Positions 18,275 to 29,476 of a DNA stretch of 64,000 bases are shown here, piece after piece; positions within the stretch are counted from its first letter, which is position 1; each line of letters opens with the position of its first letter. Below the pieces are notes generated by a model. It ran no database searches and was not told where the DNA came from. It worked only from the letters and a program-made list of their open reading frames with translations. A program made the position numbers and the translations under genes. The stretch comes from Alcaligenaceae bacterium (GTDB lineage: Bacteria > Pseudomonadota > Gammaproteobacteria > Burkholderiales > Burkholderiaceae_B). The stretch covers positions 207,315 through 271,314 of the forward strand of contig JACCEN010000006.1 in assembly GCA_013416435.1 (NCBI GenBank), in the 5' to 3' direction.

Positions 18275-18871
18275 ATGACAATGCCCGAAGACCTGGTAGA
18301 GCTTGGCCGCATCGTGGCGGCGTACGGCGTGAGGGGGCTGATCAAGGTTCAGCCTCATTCCGCAGATGCCGAGGCCTTGCTGGCTGCGAAGACCTGGTGG
18401 TTGAGAGCGCCCCTTCCCGTGGGAAGACAGGGCGCTTTGCCGTTGGCCAAGCCGTACCAGGTGGTCAGCGCTCGACCGCATGCCGATACGGTGGTGGCCC
18501 AGCTTGAAAGCCTGTCCGACCGGAATCTGGCCGAGGCCCTGAAAGGGCATACCGTCTGGGTGCCTCGCAGCGAGTTTCCCGCGGCGGAGGACGACGAATT
18601 CTATTGGATCGATCTGGTCGGCTGCCAGTTGTTCGGCGAGCACGAGGGCGACCCCCGGCTGATCGGCGTCGTCACAGGAATTATCGATAACGGTGCGCAT
18701 GCCGTCCTTCAAGTGGAATGCCGTGTCCAGAGCGATCAGGGCGAGCTCGTGCCGGTCCTGACCGAGAAAGGCAAGATCAGGGAAGTCCTGGTTCCCTTTG
18801 TCGCCGCCCACGTCCATACCGTGGATCTTCAGCGCAAACGACTGGAAAGCAACTGGCCGGTCGAGTTCTGA
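18275..18871 (+). CDS. rimM: Ribosome maturation factor RimM
   Basis: A 198-residue RimM that assists 30S head assembly. The N-terminal domain opens VELGRIVAAYGVRGLIKVQPHS, the family signature. The C-terminal PRC-barrel part has EFYWIDLVGCQLF and the conserved VLVPFVAAHVHTVDL. Either ATG 18275 or ATG 18281 could start it. It is followed 12 bp later by trmD. Confidence 0.95.
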   Translation: MTMPEDLVELGRIVAAYGVRGLIKVQPHSADAEALLAAKTWWLRAPLPVGRQGALPLAKPYQVVSARPHADTVVAQLESLSDRNLAEALKGHTVWVPRSEFPAAEDDEFYWIDLVGCQLFGEHEGDPRLIGVVTGIIDNGAHAVLQVECRVQSDQGELVPVLTEKGKIREVLVPFVAAHVHTVDLQRKRLESNWPVEF

Positions 18872-18883
18872 CGGAGTCCGGCC

Positions 18884-19660
18884 ATGCATTTTGACGTCGT
18901 CAGTTTATTCCCCGACATGTTTTCCGTCGTCAGCGAGCTGGGCGTGACGGGGCGTGCTCGAAAGCAGGGCGTCTGGTCCATCGGCCTCTGGAATCCGCGC
19001 GACTTCACGCACGACGTGCATCGTACCGTCGACGACCGCCCATACGGGGGCGGGCCCGGCATGGTGATGCTCGCGGAGCCCCTGGAAGATGCCGTACGGG
19101 CGGCGCGGTCCAACCGCAGCGATGGGGAGTCCGCGCCCGTCGTGCTCATGAGCCCCACGGGTCGGCGCTACACGCAGTCCGTGGCGGAAGACATGGCTAA
19201 AAGCGGGGGAGCCATCCTGATCTGCGGGCGCTACGAAGGCGTGGACCAGCGTTTCGTCGATCGCTGCGTGACGGATGAGATCTCGATGGGGGACTTTGTC
19301 CTGTCGGGCGGGGAAATCGCGGCGCTCGCGATCATTGACAGCGTGGTCAGGCTGATGCCGGGTGTGCTCAATGATGCCGAGTCGGCCAGGCAGGACTCGT
19401 TCAATCCGGCGCTTGCCGGCTTGCTGGACAGCCCGCACTATACACGTCCTGAACACTATCACGGCGTATCCGTACCGGCGGAACTGCTGTCCGGCCATCA
19501 TTCGAACATTGCCGCCTGGCGCCGGCGGCAGTCCTTGTCGCTTACCGCCGCGCGACGCCCGGACCTCATATTGGCCGCCCGGGATGCCGGGCTCTTGACC
19601 AAGGCCGACGAGAAGTATCTGGCTGAATTGGCGAAGGGTCAGACCCCGGATGGGGTCTGA
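18884..19660 (+). CDS. trmD: tRNA (guanine-N1-)-methyltransferase TrmD
   Basis: A 258-residue TrmD that makes m1G37 in tRNAs. The deep-knot SAM site is visible: [22 protein letters not shown], and [11 protein letters not shown]. The last seven residues (GQTPDGV) and the TGA are encoded by a family A palindrome starting at 19636, so the natural C-terminus has been replaced or extended by repeat sequence. The rplS gene that normally follows is absent. Confidence 0.95.
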   Translation: MHFDVVSLFPDMFSVVSELGVTGRARKQGVWSIGLWNPRDFTHDVHRTVDDRPYGGGPGMVMLAEPLEDAVRAARSNRSDGESAPVVLMSPTGRRYTQSVAEDMAKSGGAILICGRYEGVDQRFVDRCVTDEISMGDFVLSGGEIAALAIIDSVVRLMPGVLNDAESARQDSFNPALAGLLDSPHYTRPEHYHGVSVPAELLSGHHSNIAAWRRRQSLSLTAARRPDLILAARDAGLLTKADEKYLAELAKGQTPDGV

Positions 19661-19776
19661 CCCTGCTTCTTCCGCGCTGGGGTCTGACCCAGGCGGGTCA
19701 GGCCTCGCAGGCCTTTTCTAGGGGTCAGACCCCATCCGGGGTCTGACCCCACATATAATGCCCGGGGTCTGACCCC
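19636..19776. repeat. Family A palindromic repeats, cluster 2 (with short terminator)
   Basis: Copies lie at 19636-19663 (inside the trmD 3' end), 19678-19690 (half), 19721-19750 (full) and 19764-19776 (half). Between them, at about 19699-19718, AGGCCT-CGC-AGGCCT followed by TTTT resembles a small intrinsic terminator. The cluster separates the convergent genes trmD and valS. Confidence 0.9.
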
Positions 19777-19781
19777 ACACA

Positions 19782-22637
19782 TCACGCGGGCAGCTTGGAC
19801 AGCTGTTCCCGCACTTTGGACAGTGTTTCGCCGAACTGCGCGACGCGTGCTTTTTCCTGTTCGACCACCGCGGCCGGCGCGCGCTCCACGAAACTGGCGT
19901 TCGAAAGCTTGCCGTTGGCCTTGGCGATTTCATTTTCCAGGCGTTCGATTTCCTTGCCCAGGCGCTGGCGTTCGGCATCGATGTCGATTTCGACGCGCAG
20001 CATCAGCTGCGTTGCGCCGACGACCTGCACGGGAGCGCCGATGCTGGGCAATTGGTCGACGATTTCCACGCTCTCGAGTTTGGCCAGGGCCATGAGATAC
20101 ATGCTGTTTTCCGCCAGGATGTTTTGCTCGCCCTGGGCGATGAGGGGCACCCGCTGCGCGGGCGACAGGTTCATCTCGCCGCGCAAGGCCCGCACCGCCT
20201 CGATTTGTGCCTTCAGGCCGGCGACCCGGGCCTCGGCTTGCTCGTCGATGAAATCATTGTTGGCGATGGGGTAGGGTTGAATGCACAGGCTGAGTTCCTG
20301 CCCGGCTTCGCGCTTCCCGGCCACGATCGACACTTTCTGCCAGAGCTCTTCGGTGATGAAGGGAATGATGGGATGCGCCAGCCGCAGCACGGTTTCCAGC
20401 ACGCGGATCAGCGTGCGGCGGGTACCCAGCTGCTGTGCTTCGTTGCCTTGCTGGATCTGCGCCTTGGCCATTTCCAGGTACCAGTCGCAGTATTCGTCCC
20501 AGACGAAATGGTAGATGGCATTGGCGATGTTGTCGAAACGGTAATCAACGAAGCCACGCTCGACGTCGGCCTCGAGCCGCTGCAGCTGGCTGACGATCCA
20601 GCGGTCTGCGAAGGAAAGTTCCGCCTGGCCCGCCTGGTCGTGCAGCGCGTGTTCTTCGGTGTTCATCAGCACAAAGCGTGTGGCATTCCACAGCTTGTTG
20701 CAGAAGTTGCGATAGCCTTCGCAGCGCTTGAGGTCGAAATTGATGTTGCGGCCCAGGGTGGCATAGGCCGCCATGGTGAAACGCAGGGCATCGGTGCCGT
20801 AGGCCGGGAAGCCGTTGGGATAGTCTTTGCTTGTCTTCTTGCGGATACTGGCTGCCTGCTTCGGATTCATCAGGCCGCTGGTGCGTTTTTCGAGCAGCTT
20901 CTCCAGGCTCACGCCGTCGATCAGGTCCACCGGGTCGATGGTGTTGCCCTTGGACTTGCTCATTTTCTTGCCGTCCATGTCGCAAACCAGGCCATGGACG
21001 TAGACAGTGCTGAAAGGTACTTTGCCGGTCATGTGCATGCTCATCATGACCATGCGGGCGACCCAGAAGAAGATGATGTCGAAGCCGGTAACAAGCACGC
21101 TGGACGGCAGATAGCGGTCCAGGTCGGGATTCTGTTCGGGCCAGCCCAGGTCGGTGAAGGGCACCAGCGCCGACGAAAACCAGGTATCGAGCACATCGGG
21201 ATCGCGCGTGAGTGCGCCCTGGACACCGGCCGAGCGTGCCTTCAGGATGGCTTCCTCTTCGTTGCGGGCGACGAAAATCTGCCCGTCTTCCGAATACCAG
21301 GCCGGGATCTGGTGGCCCCACCACAGCTGGCGCGAGATGCACCAGTCCTGGATCTTTTCCAGCCACTGGTTATAGGTGGTGGTCCAGTTTTCGGGGTAGA
21401 ACTTGATACGCCCGTCGGCAACGACTTCAAGCGCGACGTCGGTGATGCTCTTGCCGGGATTGATCGAGTCCTCGGGCGCGGGCTTGCTCATGGCGACGAA
21501 CCACTGGTCGGTCAGCATGGGCTCGATGACGGTGCCGGTGCGGTCGCCCCGGGGGACCATCAGCTTGTGGGGCTTGACGCTTTGCAGCAGGCCCTGGGAT
21601 TCCAGGTCGGCCACGATTTGCTTGCGCGCATCGAAGCGGTCCATGCCGCGATAGGTCTCGGGCGCCTCGTCGGATATCCTGGCGTCCAGTGTGAGGATGC
21701 TGATCAACTCCAGCTGATGGCGCTGGCCGACGGCATAGTCGTTGAAGTCGTGGGCCGGAGTCACCTTGACCACGCCGGTGCCGAACTCGCGGTCGACATA
21801 GTCGTCGGCGATGATGGGTATCTGGCGGCCCACCAGGGGTAGCGTGACCTTCTGGCCGATAAGATGGGCATAGCGTTCGTCTTCGGGGTGCACCATGACG
21901 GCGACGTCGCCCAGCATCGTTTCGGGACGGGTGGTTGCCACCACCAGGTGGGTCAGTTCACCGGCCGGCGTCACCAGTGGATAACGGATTTCCCACATGG
22001 AGCCGTCTTCTTCCTCGCTGACGACTTCGAGATCGGACACCGCGGTGCCAAGGATGGGGTCCCAGTTGACCAGGCGCTTGCCACGGTAGATGAGACCCTG
22101 GTCGTGCAGGCGGACAAAGGTTTCGACCACGCCCCGCGACAGGTTGTCGTCCATGGTGAAGTATTCGCGCGCCCAGTCGCACGATGAACCCAGCCGGCGG
22201 AACTGCTCGGTGATGGCGCTTCCGGACTTGTCCTTCCATTCCCAGACTTTTTCGACGAATTTCTCGCGGCCAAGGTCATGGCGCGATATGTTCTGAGCGT
22301 CGAGCTGGCGCTCGACCACGATCTGCGTGGCGATGCCCGCGTGGTCGGTGCCGGGCACGAAAACGGTATCGTCGCCGCGCATGCGGTGATAGCGGACCAG
22401 GCCGTCCATGACTGTCTGGTTGAAGGCATGGCCCATGTGCAGCGTGCCGGTCACATTGGGCGGCGGGAACTGGATGACGAAGGGGCGGCTTTCGGCAGCG
22501 TCCGCAGGCTCGACGTGCCGGCCCCCCGCGAAATGGCCCCTGCGTTCCCACTCTGCGTACCAGCGTGTTTCTATTTCCTGGGGTTCAAAGCTTTTCGAGA
22601 GTTGTTCGGGTTCGTTCGGTGCGCGATTCGTTGTCAT
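19782..22637 (-). CDS. valS: Valyl-tRNA synthetase
   Basis: The full-length ValRS has 951 residues. The class I motifs are present as [15 protein letters not shown] (HIGH equivalent) and [14 protein letters not shown] (KMSKS). The CP1 editing domain with [10 protein letters not shown] is intact, and the C-terminal coiled-coil arm ([20 protein letters not shown]) is specific to ValRS. ATG at 22637 is preferred over an upstream TTG at 22646. It converges on trmD across repeat cluster 2 and is divergent from ndk. Confidence 0.97.
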   Translation of the reverse strand: MTTNRAPNEPEQLSKSFEPQEIETRWYAEWERRGHFAGGRHVEPADAAESRPFVIQFPPPNVTGTLHMGHAFNQTVMDGLVRYHRMRGDDTVFVPGTDHAGIATQIVVERQLDAQNISRHDLGREKFVEKVWEWKDKSGSAITEQFRRLGSSCDWAREYFTMDDNLSRGVVETFVRLHDQGLIYRGKRLVNWDPILGTAVSDLEVVSEEEDGSMWEIRYPLVTPAGELTHLVVATTRPETMLGDVAVMVHPEDERYAHLIGQKVTLPLVGRQIPIIADDYVDREFGTGVVKVTPAHDFNDYAVGQRHQLELISILTLDARISDEAPETYRGMDRFDARKQIVADLESQGLLQSVKPHKLMVPRGDRTGTVIEPMLTDQWFVAMSKPAPEDSINPGKSITDVALEVVADGRIKFYPENWTTTYNQWLEKIQDWCISRQLWWGHQIPAWYSEDGQIFVARNEEEAILKARSAGVQGALTRDPDVLDTWFSSALVPFTDLGWPEQNPDLDRYLPSSVLVTGFDIIFFWVARMVMMSMHMTGKVPFSTVYVHGLVCDMDGKKMSKSKGNTIDPVDLIDGVSLEKLLEKRTSGLMNPKQAASIRKKTSKDYPNGFPAYGTDALRFTMAAYATLGRNINFDLKRCEGYRNFCNKLWNATRFVLMNTEEHALHDQAGQAELSFADRWIVSQLQRLEADVERGFVDYRFDNIANAIYHFVWDEYCDWYLEMAKAQIQQGNEAQQLGTRRTLIRVLETVLRLAHPIIPFITEELWQKVSIVAGKREAGQELSLCIQPYPIANNDFIDEQAEARVAGLKAQIEAVRALRGEMNLSPAQRVPLIAQGEQNILAENSMYLMALAKLESVEIVDQLPSIGAPVQVVGATQLMLRVEIDIDAERQRLGKEIERLENEIAKANGKLSNASFVERAPAAVVEQEKARVAQFGETLSKVREQLSKLPA

Positions 22638-22977
22638 GATGTACAAATAAGGTGCTCTTGGCCCCGCGGGGCGAAACTCTGACTATATATGAAAGCGGGC
22701 CGGCATGCGTGGCCGCCGCAAGGCATGGCGCCCGGGCGGGGGCGCCCTGGGCCGCAACGGCGTTATTTTATGATGGAGCGGGCACACGTTGGCGTGCTAA
22801 AATGCCCGGTTAACATAAACTTTGCCAAAGTCATTGTTTTTATTGGAAAACTTTTGCTTAGGCGCAGTCGCGCTGTGGTTTTGCCGAGCATTGCGCCTGC
22901 GTGCATTGCAAAGACCCGGCAAAGACCCGGCAAAGCAATATGTCGACAACCTTTTTATTCAACACTTTGGATTCTAC
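22638..22977. promoter_or_regulatory. valS-ndk divergent intergenic region with ndk promoter
   Basis: This stretch of 340 bp has no gene. An extended -10, TGCTAAAAT, at 22795-22803 points toward ndk but has no clear -35. It implies a leader of about 170 bases for ndk. The leader holds a small tandem duplication, CAAAGACCCGG twice plus CAAAG (22909-22935). I found no convincing valS promoter by eye. Confidence 0.45.
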
Positions 22978-23403
22978 ATGGCTATTGAACGCACCCTTTC
23001 CATCATCAAGCCCGACGCAGTCGCCAAGAACGTCATCGGTCAGATCGTTGCCCGCTTCGAGCAGGCCGGCCTGAAAGTTGTTGCGGCCCGCCTGCAGCAG
23101 CTGTCGCGCGGCGACGCGGAGCGCTTCTATGCCGTCCACAAAGAGCGCCCCTTCTTCAAGGATCTGGTCGACTTCATGGTTTCGGGCCCTGTGTTCGTGC
23201 AAGTGCTCGAAGGCGAAAACGCCATCCAGAAGAATCGCGACCTGATGGGCGCCACCGACCCCAAGAAAGCCGACGCAGGCACCATCCGCGCCGATTTCGC
23301 CGATAGCATCGACGCCAACGCCGTGCACGGCTCCGACGCCCCTGAAACGGCGGCCGTCGAAATTGCCTTCTTCTTTCCGGAAAGCAACGTCTACAGCCGT
23401 TGA
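22978..23403 (+). CDS. ndk: Nucleoside diphosphate kinase
   Basis: A 141-residue NDK that balances NTP pools by phosphate transfer through an active-site His. That His is in [20 protein letters not shown] near residue 117. The N-terminus [17 protein letters not shown] is typical. It is the first gene of the long core cluster running to purA, and it has an unusually long leader. Confidence 0.97.
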   Translation: MAIERTLSIIKPDAVAKNVIGQIVARFEQAGLKVVAARLQQLSRGDAERFYAVHKERPFFKDLVDFMVSGPVFVQVLEGENAIQKNRDLMGATDPKKADAGTIRADFADSIDANAVHGSDAPETAAVEIAFFFPESNVYSR

Positions 23404-23440
23404 TCCCTAACCGGACCGCGTCATTTTCCGCGACCAAGTC

Positions 23441-24598
23441 ATGTCATCTACCGAACCGATCAATCTCCTGGGCATGGACTCGCCCGCCCTTGCCGAACTG
23501 GTAGGGCAGTGGGGCTGCAAACCCTTCCGGGCCAAGCAGCTGATGCGCTGGATGCACCAGCGCAACGAGGACTCCTTCGACCGGATGACCGACCTGGCGC
23601 GGGATTTCCGCCAACAACTCTCGGAGCGCTGCTCGATCCAGGCTCCGGAAGTATCGACCGAACAGCGCTCCTCTGACGGCACCCGGAAATGGCTTTTCGA
23701 CGTGGGCAAGAACAACGCCGTCGAGACCGTGTTCATTCCCGAAGACGACCGCGGCACATTGTGCATTTCCAGCCAGGCGGGCTGCACGGTGGCGTGTCCA
23801 TTCTGCTCGACGGGCTACCAAGGCTTCAACCGCAACCTCACGACGGCCGAGATCATCGGCCAGCTTTGGTACGCGCGGCGCGCCCTGCAGGCGGACCTCG
23901 ACGCGGCGCGCATCGGGCAGTCGCTCGAACCGCTGGCCGAACCGTCGCGCGTCATCACCAACGTCGTGATGATGGGCATGGGCGAGCCCCTGTTGAATTA
24001 CGACCAGGTTCTTGGCGCGCTGCGCCTCATGCTCGACGACAATGCATACGGGTTGTCGCGGCGGCGCGTCACGGTCTCCACGTCCGGCGTCGTCCCCATG
24101 ATGGACCGGCTTGCGCGCGACTGTCCCGTCGCGCTGGCGGTTTCCCTGCATGCGCCCAATGACGCCCTGCGCGACCGCCTCGTGCCGCTCAACCGCAAAC
24201 ATCCGCTGGCCGAACTGCTCGCGGCCTGTAATCGCTATCTCGAACATGCTCCGCGCGATTTCATCACTTTCGAGTACATCATGCTCGATGGCGTCAACGA
24301 CAGCGACCAGCATGCCCGCGAATTGATTACTATTGCGGAACAAGTGCGTTGCAAATTCAATCTGATTCCATTCAATCCGTTTCCGCAGTCCGGCCTGAAG
24401 CGGTCGCCTGCGTCGCGTGTCCGTCTTTTCGCGCAACGGCTCATGGATGCCGGCATCGTAACCACGGTGCGCAAGACGCGGGGCGACGATATTGCGGCGG
24501 CTTGCGGGCAACTGGCCGGCGATGTCAAGGATCGAACGCGCATCAACGAGCGTTTGCCGGATCGTGCGGTCATTGAAATAAAACAGGAGCGTGGATGA
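23441..24598 (+). CDS. rlmN: 23S rRNA (A2503-C2) / tRNA (A37-C2) methyltransferase RlmN
   Basis: A 385-residue radical-SAM methyltransferase. The 4Fe-4S ligands are the CxxxCxxC motif, Cys115, Cys119 and Cys122 (CTVACPFC). A SAM-contact motif [12 protein letters not shown] follows, and the C-terminal half contains the catalytic Cys in [17 protein letters not shown]. Its last codons overlap the next ATG by 4 bp, a coupled arrangement found in many Burkholderiales. Confidence 0.95.
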   Translation: MSSTEPINLLGMDSPALAELVGQWGCKPFRAKQLMRWMHQRNEDSFDRMTDLARDFRQQLSERCSIQAPEVSTEQRSSDGTRKWLFDVGKNNAVETVFIPEDDRGTLCISSQAGCTVACPFCSTGYQGFNRNLTTAEIIGQLWYARRALQADLDAARIGQSLEPLAEPSRVITNVVMMGMGEPLLNYDQVLGALRLMLDDNAYGLSRRRVTVSTSGVVPMMDRLARDCPVALAVSLHAPNDALRDRLVPLNRKHPLAELLAACNRYLEHAPRDFITFEYIMLDGVNDSDQHARELITIAEQVRCKFNLIPFNPFPQSGLKRSPASRVRLFAQRLMDAGIVTTVRKTRGDDIAAACGQLAGDVKDRTRINERLPDRAVIEIKQERG

Positions 24599-25092
24599 CA
24601 CAACCTTTACTGAAAGAAGAAGCCCTGCCTGAATCGCCGGCCGGCATGGCCGCCATGGGCGTCGGCGCCACCTTGCGCCACCTCCGGGAAGCCAAGGGCT
24701 ACTCGCCGGCTGAAGTGTCGGCGCGGCTCAAGTTTTCGAATCGGCAGCTCGAGGCGCTTGAAACCGAGCAGTGGGATCGGCTCCCGGGCGGGATGTCCTT
24801 GCGCGGCTTCGTAAAGAATTACGGCCGTTTCCTCGACGCCGACGTCGACGCGCTGCTCGTCATGCTCGACGGCCAGGTGGGCAACACCGCGCCGAAGCCG
24901 GTGTCCATCAGCAGTGCCAATTCCCTTGGCCCTGCCGATCTCTCCATCCAGGGCGAGCCGGTGCACCGTCCCTGGGGATGGATCATCGTCATCCTGATAT
25001 TATTGTTCGTCGCCGGCTTCTATGCCATTGAACGCGGCTGGGTGCCGGATTCATGGCTGATTTTCGACTGGCTGAAATCCCTGAAGAAATAA
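24595..25092 (+). CDS. RodZ-like cytoskeletal helix-turn-helix membrane protein (short form)
   Basis: 165 residues. The N-terminal half is a Cro/RodZ-type HTH ([33 protein letters not shown] through [16 protein letters not shown]). One transmembrane helix ([19 protein letters not shown]) follows, and only about 17 residues lie beyond it. RodZ links MreB to the wall-synthesis machinery, and the periplasmic beta domain of long RodZ proteins is missing here. It overlaps rlmN by 4 bp, and its stop (TAA) overlaps the ispG ATG. Confidence 0.75.
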   Translation: MTQPLLKEEALPESPAGMAAMGVGATLRHLREAKGYSPAEVSARLKFSNRQLEALETEQWDRLPGGMSLRGFVKNYGRFLDADVDALLVMLDGQVGNTAPKPVSISSANSLGPADLSIQGEPVHRPWGWIIVILILLFVAGFYAIERGWVPDSWLIFDWLKSLKK

Positions 25093-26372
25093 TGGACAAA
25101 TCCGACCTTGCCCAGGCCTGCAGCCCTTTGCCGGTGGGTGCCGCGCCGCGCCGTCCCACGCGTTCCGCGCAAGTGACGTGGGGCAGCCGTGTCGTGCGGG
25201 TGGGCGGCGATGCGCCCGTGGTGGTGCAATCCATGACCAATACCGATACCGCGGACGCCATCGCGACGGCCATCCAGGTCAAGGAACTGGCGCAGGCCGG
25301 CTCCGAGCTCGTGCGCATCACCGTGAACACGCCCGAAGCCGCACGCGAAGTACCCGCCATCCGCGAACAGCTCGACCGCATGGGCGTGTCGGTGCCGCTG
25401 GTCGGAGACTTCCACTACAACGGCCATAAGCTGCTTGGGCAATTCCCCGAGTGCGCGCAAGCTCTGTCCAAGTACCGCATCAACCCCGGCAACATGGGCG
25501 GCGGAAAAAAGCGCGACGACAATTTCGCGCAAATGATCGAAGTCGCCTGCCGCTATGAAAAGCCGGTGCGCATCGGCGTGAACTGGGGCAGCCTGGACCA
25601 TGAACTCATGGCCCGCATGATGGACGACAACAGCAAAAGGGCGCAGCCCTGGGATGCCCAGGCCGTGATGCGCGATGCGCTGGTCGTCTCCGCCATCAGC
25701 AACGCGAAGCGCGCCGAAGAGCTCGGCTTGTCGCCCAACGGCATCGTTCTGTCCTGCAAGGTCAGCCACGTGCAGGACCTGATCACGGTTTATCAGGACT
25801 TGTCCGCCCGTTGCGACTACCCCTTGCACCTGGGCTTGACGGAAGCCGGCATGGGCAGCAAGGGCATCGTGGCTTCCACGGCGGCCCTGGCCGTGCTGCT
25901 GCAGCAGGGCATCGGCGACACCATACGCATTTCCCTGACGCCCGAACCCGGCGGCGACCGCAAGCGCGAAGTCATCGTGGCCCAGGAAATCCTCCAGAGC
26001 ATGGGCATGCGCGCCTTCACCCCCATGGTGGTTGCGTGTCCGGGTTGCGGGCGCACCAGCAGCACGGTCTTCCAGGAACTTGCCGACAGCATCCAGACCT
26101 ATCTGCGGCAGCAGATGCCGGTCTGGAAGACACGCTATCCGGGCGTGGAAACCATGAACGTCGCGGTAATGGGCTGTGTGGTGAACGGGCCGGGCGAAAG
26201 CCGCCATGCGGATATCGGCATCAGCCTGCCGGGCACCGGCGAAGTTCCTTCCGCGCCTGTTTTTGTCGATGGCGAACGCACCGTCACCCTGAAGGGCGAC
26301 TCCATCGCCCAGGAATTCCAGCTCATCGTCGAACAGTATGTCGAACGCCGCTACGGAGCGGGTAACCAATAA
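25092..26372 (+). CDS. ispG: 4-hydroxy-3-methylbut-2-en-1-yl diphosphate synthase (IspG/GcpE)
   Basis: The 426-residue 4Fe-4S enzyme of the MEP isoprenoid pathway converts ME-cPP to HMBPP. The N-terminal TIM barrel shows [11 protein letters not shown] and [13 protein letters not shown]. The cluster ligands are in [11 protein letters not shown] and [22 protein letters not shown] 25092 overlaps the preceding stop (TAATG); an upstream ATG at 25053 is possible but lies within the rodZ-like gene. Confidence 0.95.
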   Translation: MDKSDLAQACSPLPVGAAPRRPTRSAQVTWGSRVVRVGGDAPVVVQSMTNTDTADAIATAIQVKELAQAGSELVRITVNTPEAAREVPAIREQLDRMGVSVPLVGDFHYNGHKLLGQFPECAQALSKYRINPGNMGGGKKRDDNFAQMIEVACRYEKPVRIGVNWGSLDHELMARMMDDNSKRAQPWDAQAVMRDALVVSAISNAKRAEELGLSPNGIVLSCKVSHVQDLITVYQDLSARCDYPLHLGLTEAGMGSKGIVASTAALAVLLQQGIGDTIRISLTPEPGGDRKREVIVAQEILQSMGMRAFTPMVVACPGCGRTSSTVFQELADSIQTYLRQQMPVWKTRYPGVETMNVAVMGCVVNGPGESRHADIGISLPGTGEVPSAPVFVDGERTVTLKGDSIAQEFQLIVEQYVERRYGAGNQ

Positions 26373-26384
26373 CCAGAATCATTT

Positions 26385-27674
26385 ATGACGCAGTCGTTTC
26401 AGAAGGTCCGGGCCCTGACGGGCATGAAAGATGTATTACCAGACACGAGCGCCCAATGGGAAGGGCTCGAGGCCACCGTACGCGACTGGCTCGCCGGCTA
26501 CGGCTACCGCAACATGCGCACGCCCGTGCTCGAGCACACCCGGCTCTTCACGCGCGGCATCGGCGAAGTCACGGACATCGTCGAGAAAGAAATGTATTCT
26601 TTCACGGACAGCCTGAACGACGAACAGCTCACGATGCGTCCCGAATTCACGGCCGGCATGGTGCGTGCGTGCATCGAGCACAATATGCTTTACGACCGGC
26701 CACACCGCGTTTATGCACTGGGTCCGGTTTTCCGCCACGAAAAGCCGCAGCGCGGGCGTTATCGCCAGTTTCACCAGATCGACGTCGAGGCGCTGGGCTT
26801 CGCCGGCCCCGACATCGATGCCGAACTGATCGTCATGCTTGCCAGGCTCTGGAAACTGCTGGGCCTGACCGACATCCGGCTGGAACTCAATTCGCTGGGG
26901 CAGGCATCCGAGCGTGCCGCGCACCGCGCAGCGCTGATCGAATACCTTGAACAGCACAAGGATGTGCTCGACGAAGAAGCCCTGCGCCGGATGCACACGA
27001 ATCCCTTGCGCGTGCTCGACACCAAGAATCCCGCCATGCAGGAAATGGCTGACAATGCGCCCCGGCTATTCGACTTCCTGGGCGAAGCGTCGCTTGCGCA
27101 TTTCCAAGGGGTATGCGATCGCCTGAAGGATGCCGGTATTTCGTACCGGCTCAATCCCCGGCTGGTGCGCGGGCTGGACTATTACAATCTCACCGTGTTC
27201 GAATGGGTCACCGACCGGCTGGGCGCGCAGGGCACCGTATGCGGCGGCGGCCGCTATGACGGGCTGATCGAGCTGCTGGGCGGCAAGCCCGCCCCGGCAA
27301 TCGGCTTTGCCATCGGCATGGAGCGGTTGCTGGACCTATGCTCGCAGGTGGGCGAGAGCGAGCCTAGGCCCGAATGCCAGGTCTACCTGATCCACCAGGG
27401 CGAGGCGGCGCAGCGGCGTATCGCCCTGCTGGCCGAAGAGCTCCGCGATGCCGGCTTGCGAGTCATCGTCCACGCAGGCTCCGCAGGATTCAAGTCGCAG
27501 TTCAAAAGGGCTGACGCCAGCGGCGCGAAGGCGGCGGTCATCCTGGGCGACGACGAACTCGCTTCGGGCCGGGCCAGCGTCAAATGGCTGCGGGAAGCAG
27601 ACGCCGGCGAGCAGCCGCAACAGGAGTCGGTCGGATTCGATCGATTGACGACAGTTTTGAAACAAAGGGTTTGA
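26385..27674 (+). CDS. hisS: Histidyl-tRNA synthetase
   Basis: A 429-residue HisRS. Class II motif 2 is visible as [21 protein letters not shown]. The histidine-specific signatures are [15 protein letters not shown] and [15 protein letters not shown], and a C-terminal anticodon-binding domain follows. It starts 12 bp after ispG. The same fold recurs in hisZ at 35946, which lacks the tRNA function. Confidence 0.97.
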   Translation: MTQSFQKVRALTGMKDVLPDTSAQWEGLEATVRDWLAGYGYRNMRTPVLEHTRLFTRGIGEVTDIVEKEMYSFTDSLNDEQLTMRPEFTAGMVRACIEHNMLYDRPHRVYALGPVFRHEKPQRGRYRQFHQIDVEALGFAGPDIDAELIVMLARLWKLLGLTDIRLELNSLGQASERAAHRAALIEYLEQHKDVLDEEALRRMHTNPLRVLDTKNPAMQEMADNAPRLFDFLGEASLAHFQGVCDRLKDAGISYRLNPRLVRGLDYYNLTVFEWVTDRLGAQGTVCGGGRYDGLIELLGGKPAPAIGFAIGMERLLDLCSQVGESEPRPECQVYLIHQGEAAQRRIALLAEELRDAGLRVIVHAGSAGFKSQFKRADASGAKAAVILGDDELASGRASVKWLREADAGEQPQQESVGFDRLTTVLKQRV

Positions 27675-27679
27675 GAAGC

Positions 27680-28315
27680 ATGGCATACGATTTGGAAGAA
27701 CAGGAAAAACTGGATGCGCTTCGAGCATGGTGGGACCGCTATGGCACGCTGTGCGTCGTCCTGGTGTTCGTCGTCGTGGCCGCTATCGTGGGCTGGCGCG
27801 GATGGCAGTGGTACCAGCAGCACAAGGCGACGCAAGCCATGGGCTATTTCGAAGCGCTGGAAGGCGCGGCGGGTCAGCAGGGCGAGGACGCCGTCGCCCG
27901 CATCAAGGCGGCCAGCGGCACCTTGCGCCAGGATTTTCCGGATTCCGGCTATACCTCTCGAGGCGTGCTGATCGCCGCCAAGGCGCTCGAGTCGCGTTCG
28001 GACGTCGACGGTGCGCGCGAGCAGCTTGAATGGCTGACGCGCCACGGCAAGGATGCGTCGCTGCAGCCATTGGCGCGGCTCCGTCTGGCCGGGGTGTTGC
28101 TCGAACAGAAGCAATACGATCAGGCATTGGCGCAATTGAACAATCCGCCCGCTTCCTTTACCGGCCTGTATGCCGATCGCCGCGGCGACATCCTCGTCGC
28201 GCAAGGCAAGACGGCCGAGGCGAAAGCGGAATGGGAGAGCGCCATCAAGGCGCTGGGCCTGGATCCGATTGCACAAATCATTCAACTGAAAATCGATGCT
28301 TTAGGTGGAGCCTGA
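27680..28315 (+). CDS. YfgM-family inner-membrane TPR protein (SecYEG ancillary)
   Basis: 211 residues. A short cytoplasmic N-terminus (YDLEEQEKLDALRAWWDRYG) is followed by one membrane helix (LCVVLVFVVVAAIVGW) and then a periplasmic TPR-like domain. This matches YfgM, which in E. coli contacts the SecYEG translocon and periplasmic chaperones. Its position between hisS and bamB is the conserved neighbourhood. The start at ATG 27680 lies 5 bp after the hisS stop. Confidence 0.85.
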   Translation: MAYDLEEQEKLDALRAWWDRYGTLCVVLVFVVVAAIVGWRGWQWYQQHKATQAMGYFEALEGAAGQQGEDAVARIKAASGTLRQDFPDSGYTSRGVLIAAKALESRSDVDGAREQLEWLTRHGKDASLQPLARLRLAGVLLEQKQYDQALAQLNNPPASFTGLYADRRGDILVAQGKTAEAKAEWESAIKALGLDPIAQIIQLKIDALGGA

Positions 28316-28318
28316 TCT

Positions 28319-29476
28319 ATGCGAATCGCCATTACCCGTCGTATCCTGGGCAGCGCCGTTCTGGCTGTCGGGATGCTGTCCCTTGCCGGTTGCTCCATGT
28401 TTGCCGACAAGAATCCACGCTACGAGCCCGCAGCCCTGACGGAATATGCGGCAGGGGTGTCGGCAACGGTCGCCTGGTCCGTCTCCGTTGGCAGTGGGGG
28501 CGGCTACGGCTTCGCACCCGCGGTACTGGGCGATGCCGTGTATGCGGCCACGCCTTCGGGGCAGGTCAGCAAGCTCGACTTGGCCAGCGGCCGGGTGCAG
28601 TGGCAGGCAACGGTGGACGGCACGCTTTCCGCCGGCGTCGGCAGTGACGGCAATACGACCGCGGTCGCACTCGCGGGGGGCTCGGTCATCGCCTTCAACG
28701 AGCAGGGCGCCGAGAAATGGCGCACCCGGGCCAGCAGCGCGGTCGACATTCCTCCCGCCGTCGGCGCGGGCATCGTCGCGGTCCGCAGCAGCGATTACCG
28801 CATCCAGGCCTTCGACGCCGCCACCGGTGAATTGCGCTGGAGCCTCCAGCGGCCGGGGCCCGCGCTCGCGTTGAAGACCAGCATGCAGATGCTGGTCGTC
28901 GAAGGGCTGCTCATCACCGGCCTGCCCAATGGCAGGCTGATGGCCATCAACGCAGCCAACGGCATGGTCCAGTGGGAAGGCGCCGTGTCGCATTCGCAAG
29001 GGGCGACCGACCTGGAGCGCATCAATGATGTGGTCGGCACACCCCAGATACAGGGCCCGCTGCTTTGCGGCGTGACCTATCAGGGGCGCATCGTCTGCTT
29101 CGACGTATCGCAGGGCGGCAGGCCGGTTTGGGAGCAGCGCTTTTCCAGCAAGACAGGCATGGGCGCCGATGGGCAGCACGCCTACGCCGCCGACCAGCGC
29201 GATATCGTTCACGCTTTCGGCCTGACCGACGGCCACGAGGCCTGGAAGCAGGACGGCCTGCGCAACCGCCGTCTTACCGCGCCGGTCGTGGTGCCTCAGG
29301 CCGTGGCGGTGGGCGACTTCGAAGGCTATGTACATTTCCTGTCGCGTAGCGACGGCAAGCTGCTGGGCCGCATCCATCTTGGCGGCGATGCCATCACTTC
29401 GCCGCTGGTCGCGACGCCCCGTGGCGTGGTCGCCCAGACCGGCAGCGGCAATCTGGTTTTGGTTGGTGTGAATTGA
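28319..29476 (+). CDS. bamB: Outer-membrane assembly lipoprotein BamB
   Basis: A 385-residue lipoprotein: the signal peptide ends in the lipobox LAGC (Cys25). The rest is an eight-bladed PQQ-type beta-propeller with repeating blades such as [21 protein letters not shown] and [11 protein letters not shown]. BamB is part of the BAM machinery that inserts beta-barrel proteins. It follows yfgM by 3 bp, and its stop overlaps the TTG start of der. Confidence 0.93.
   Translation: MRIAITRRILGSAVLAVGMLSLAGCSMFADKNPRYEPAALTEYAAGVSATVAWSVSVGSGGGYGFAPAVLGDAVYAATPSGQVSKLDLASGRVQWQATVDGTLSAGVGSDGNTTAVALAGGSVIAFNEQGAEKWRTRASSAVDIPPAVGAGIVAVRSSDYRIQAFDAATGELRWSLQRPGPALALKTSMQMLVVEGLLITGLPNGRLMAINAANGMVQWEGAVSHSQGATDLERINDVVGTPQIQGPLLCGVTYQGRIVCFDVSQGGRPVWEQRFSSKTGMGADGQHAYAADQRDIVHAFGLTDGHEAWKQDGLRNRRLTAPVVVPQAVAVGDFEGYVHFLSRSDGKLLGRIHLGGDAITSPLVATPRGVVAQTGSGNLVLVGVN

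Noticed and set aside
20052..21842. Long open frame antisense to valS (about 596 codons)
   Set aside because: A high-GC shadow of valS with no recognisable protein features.
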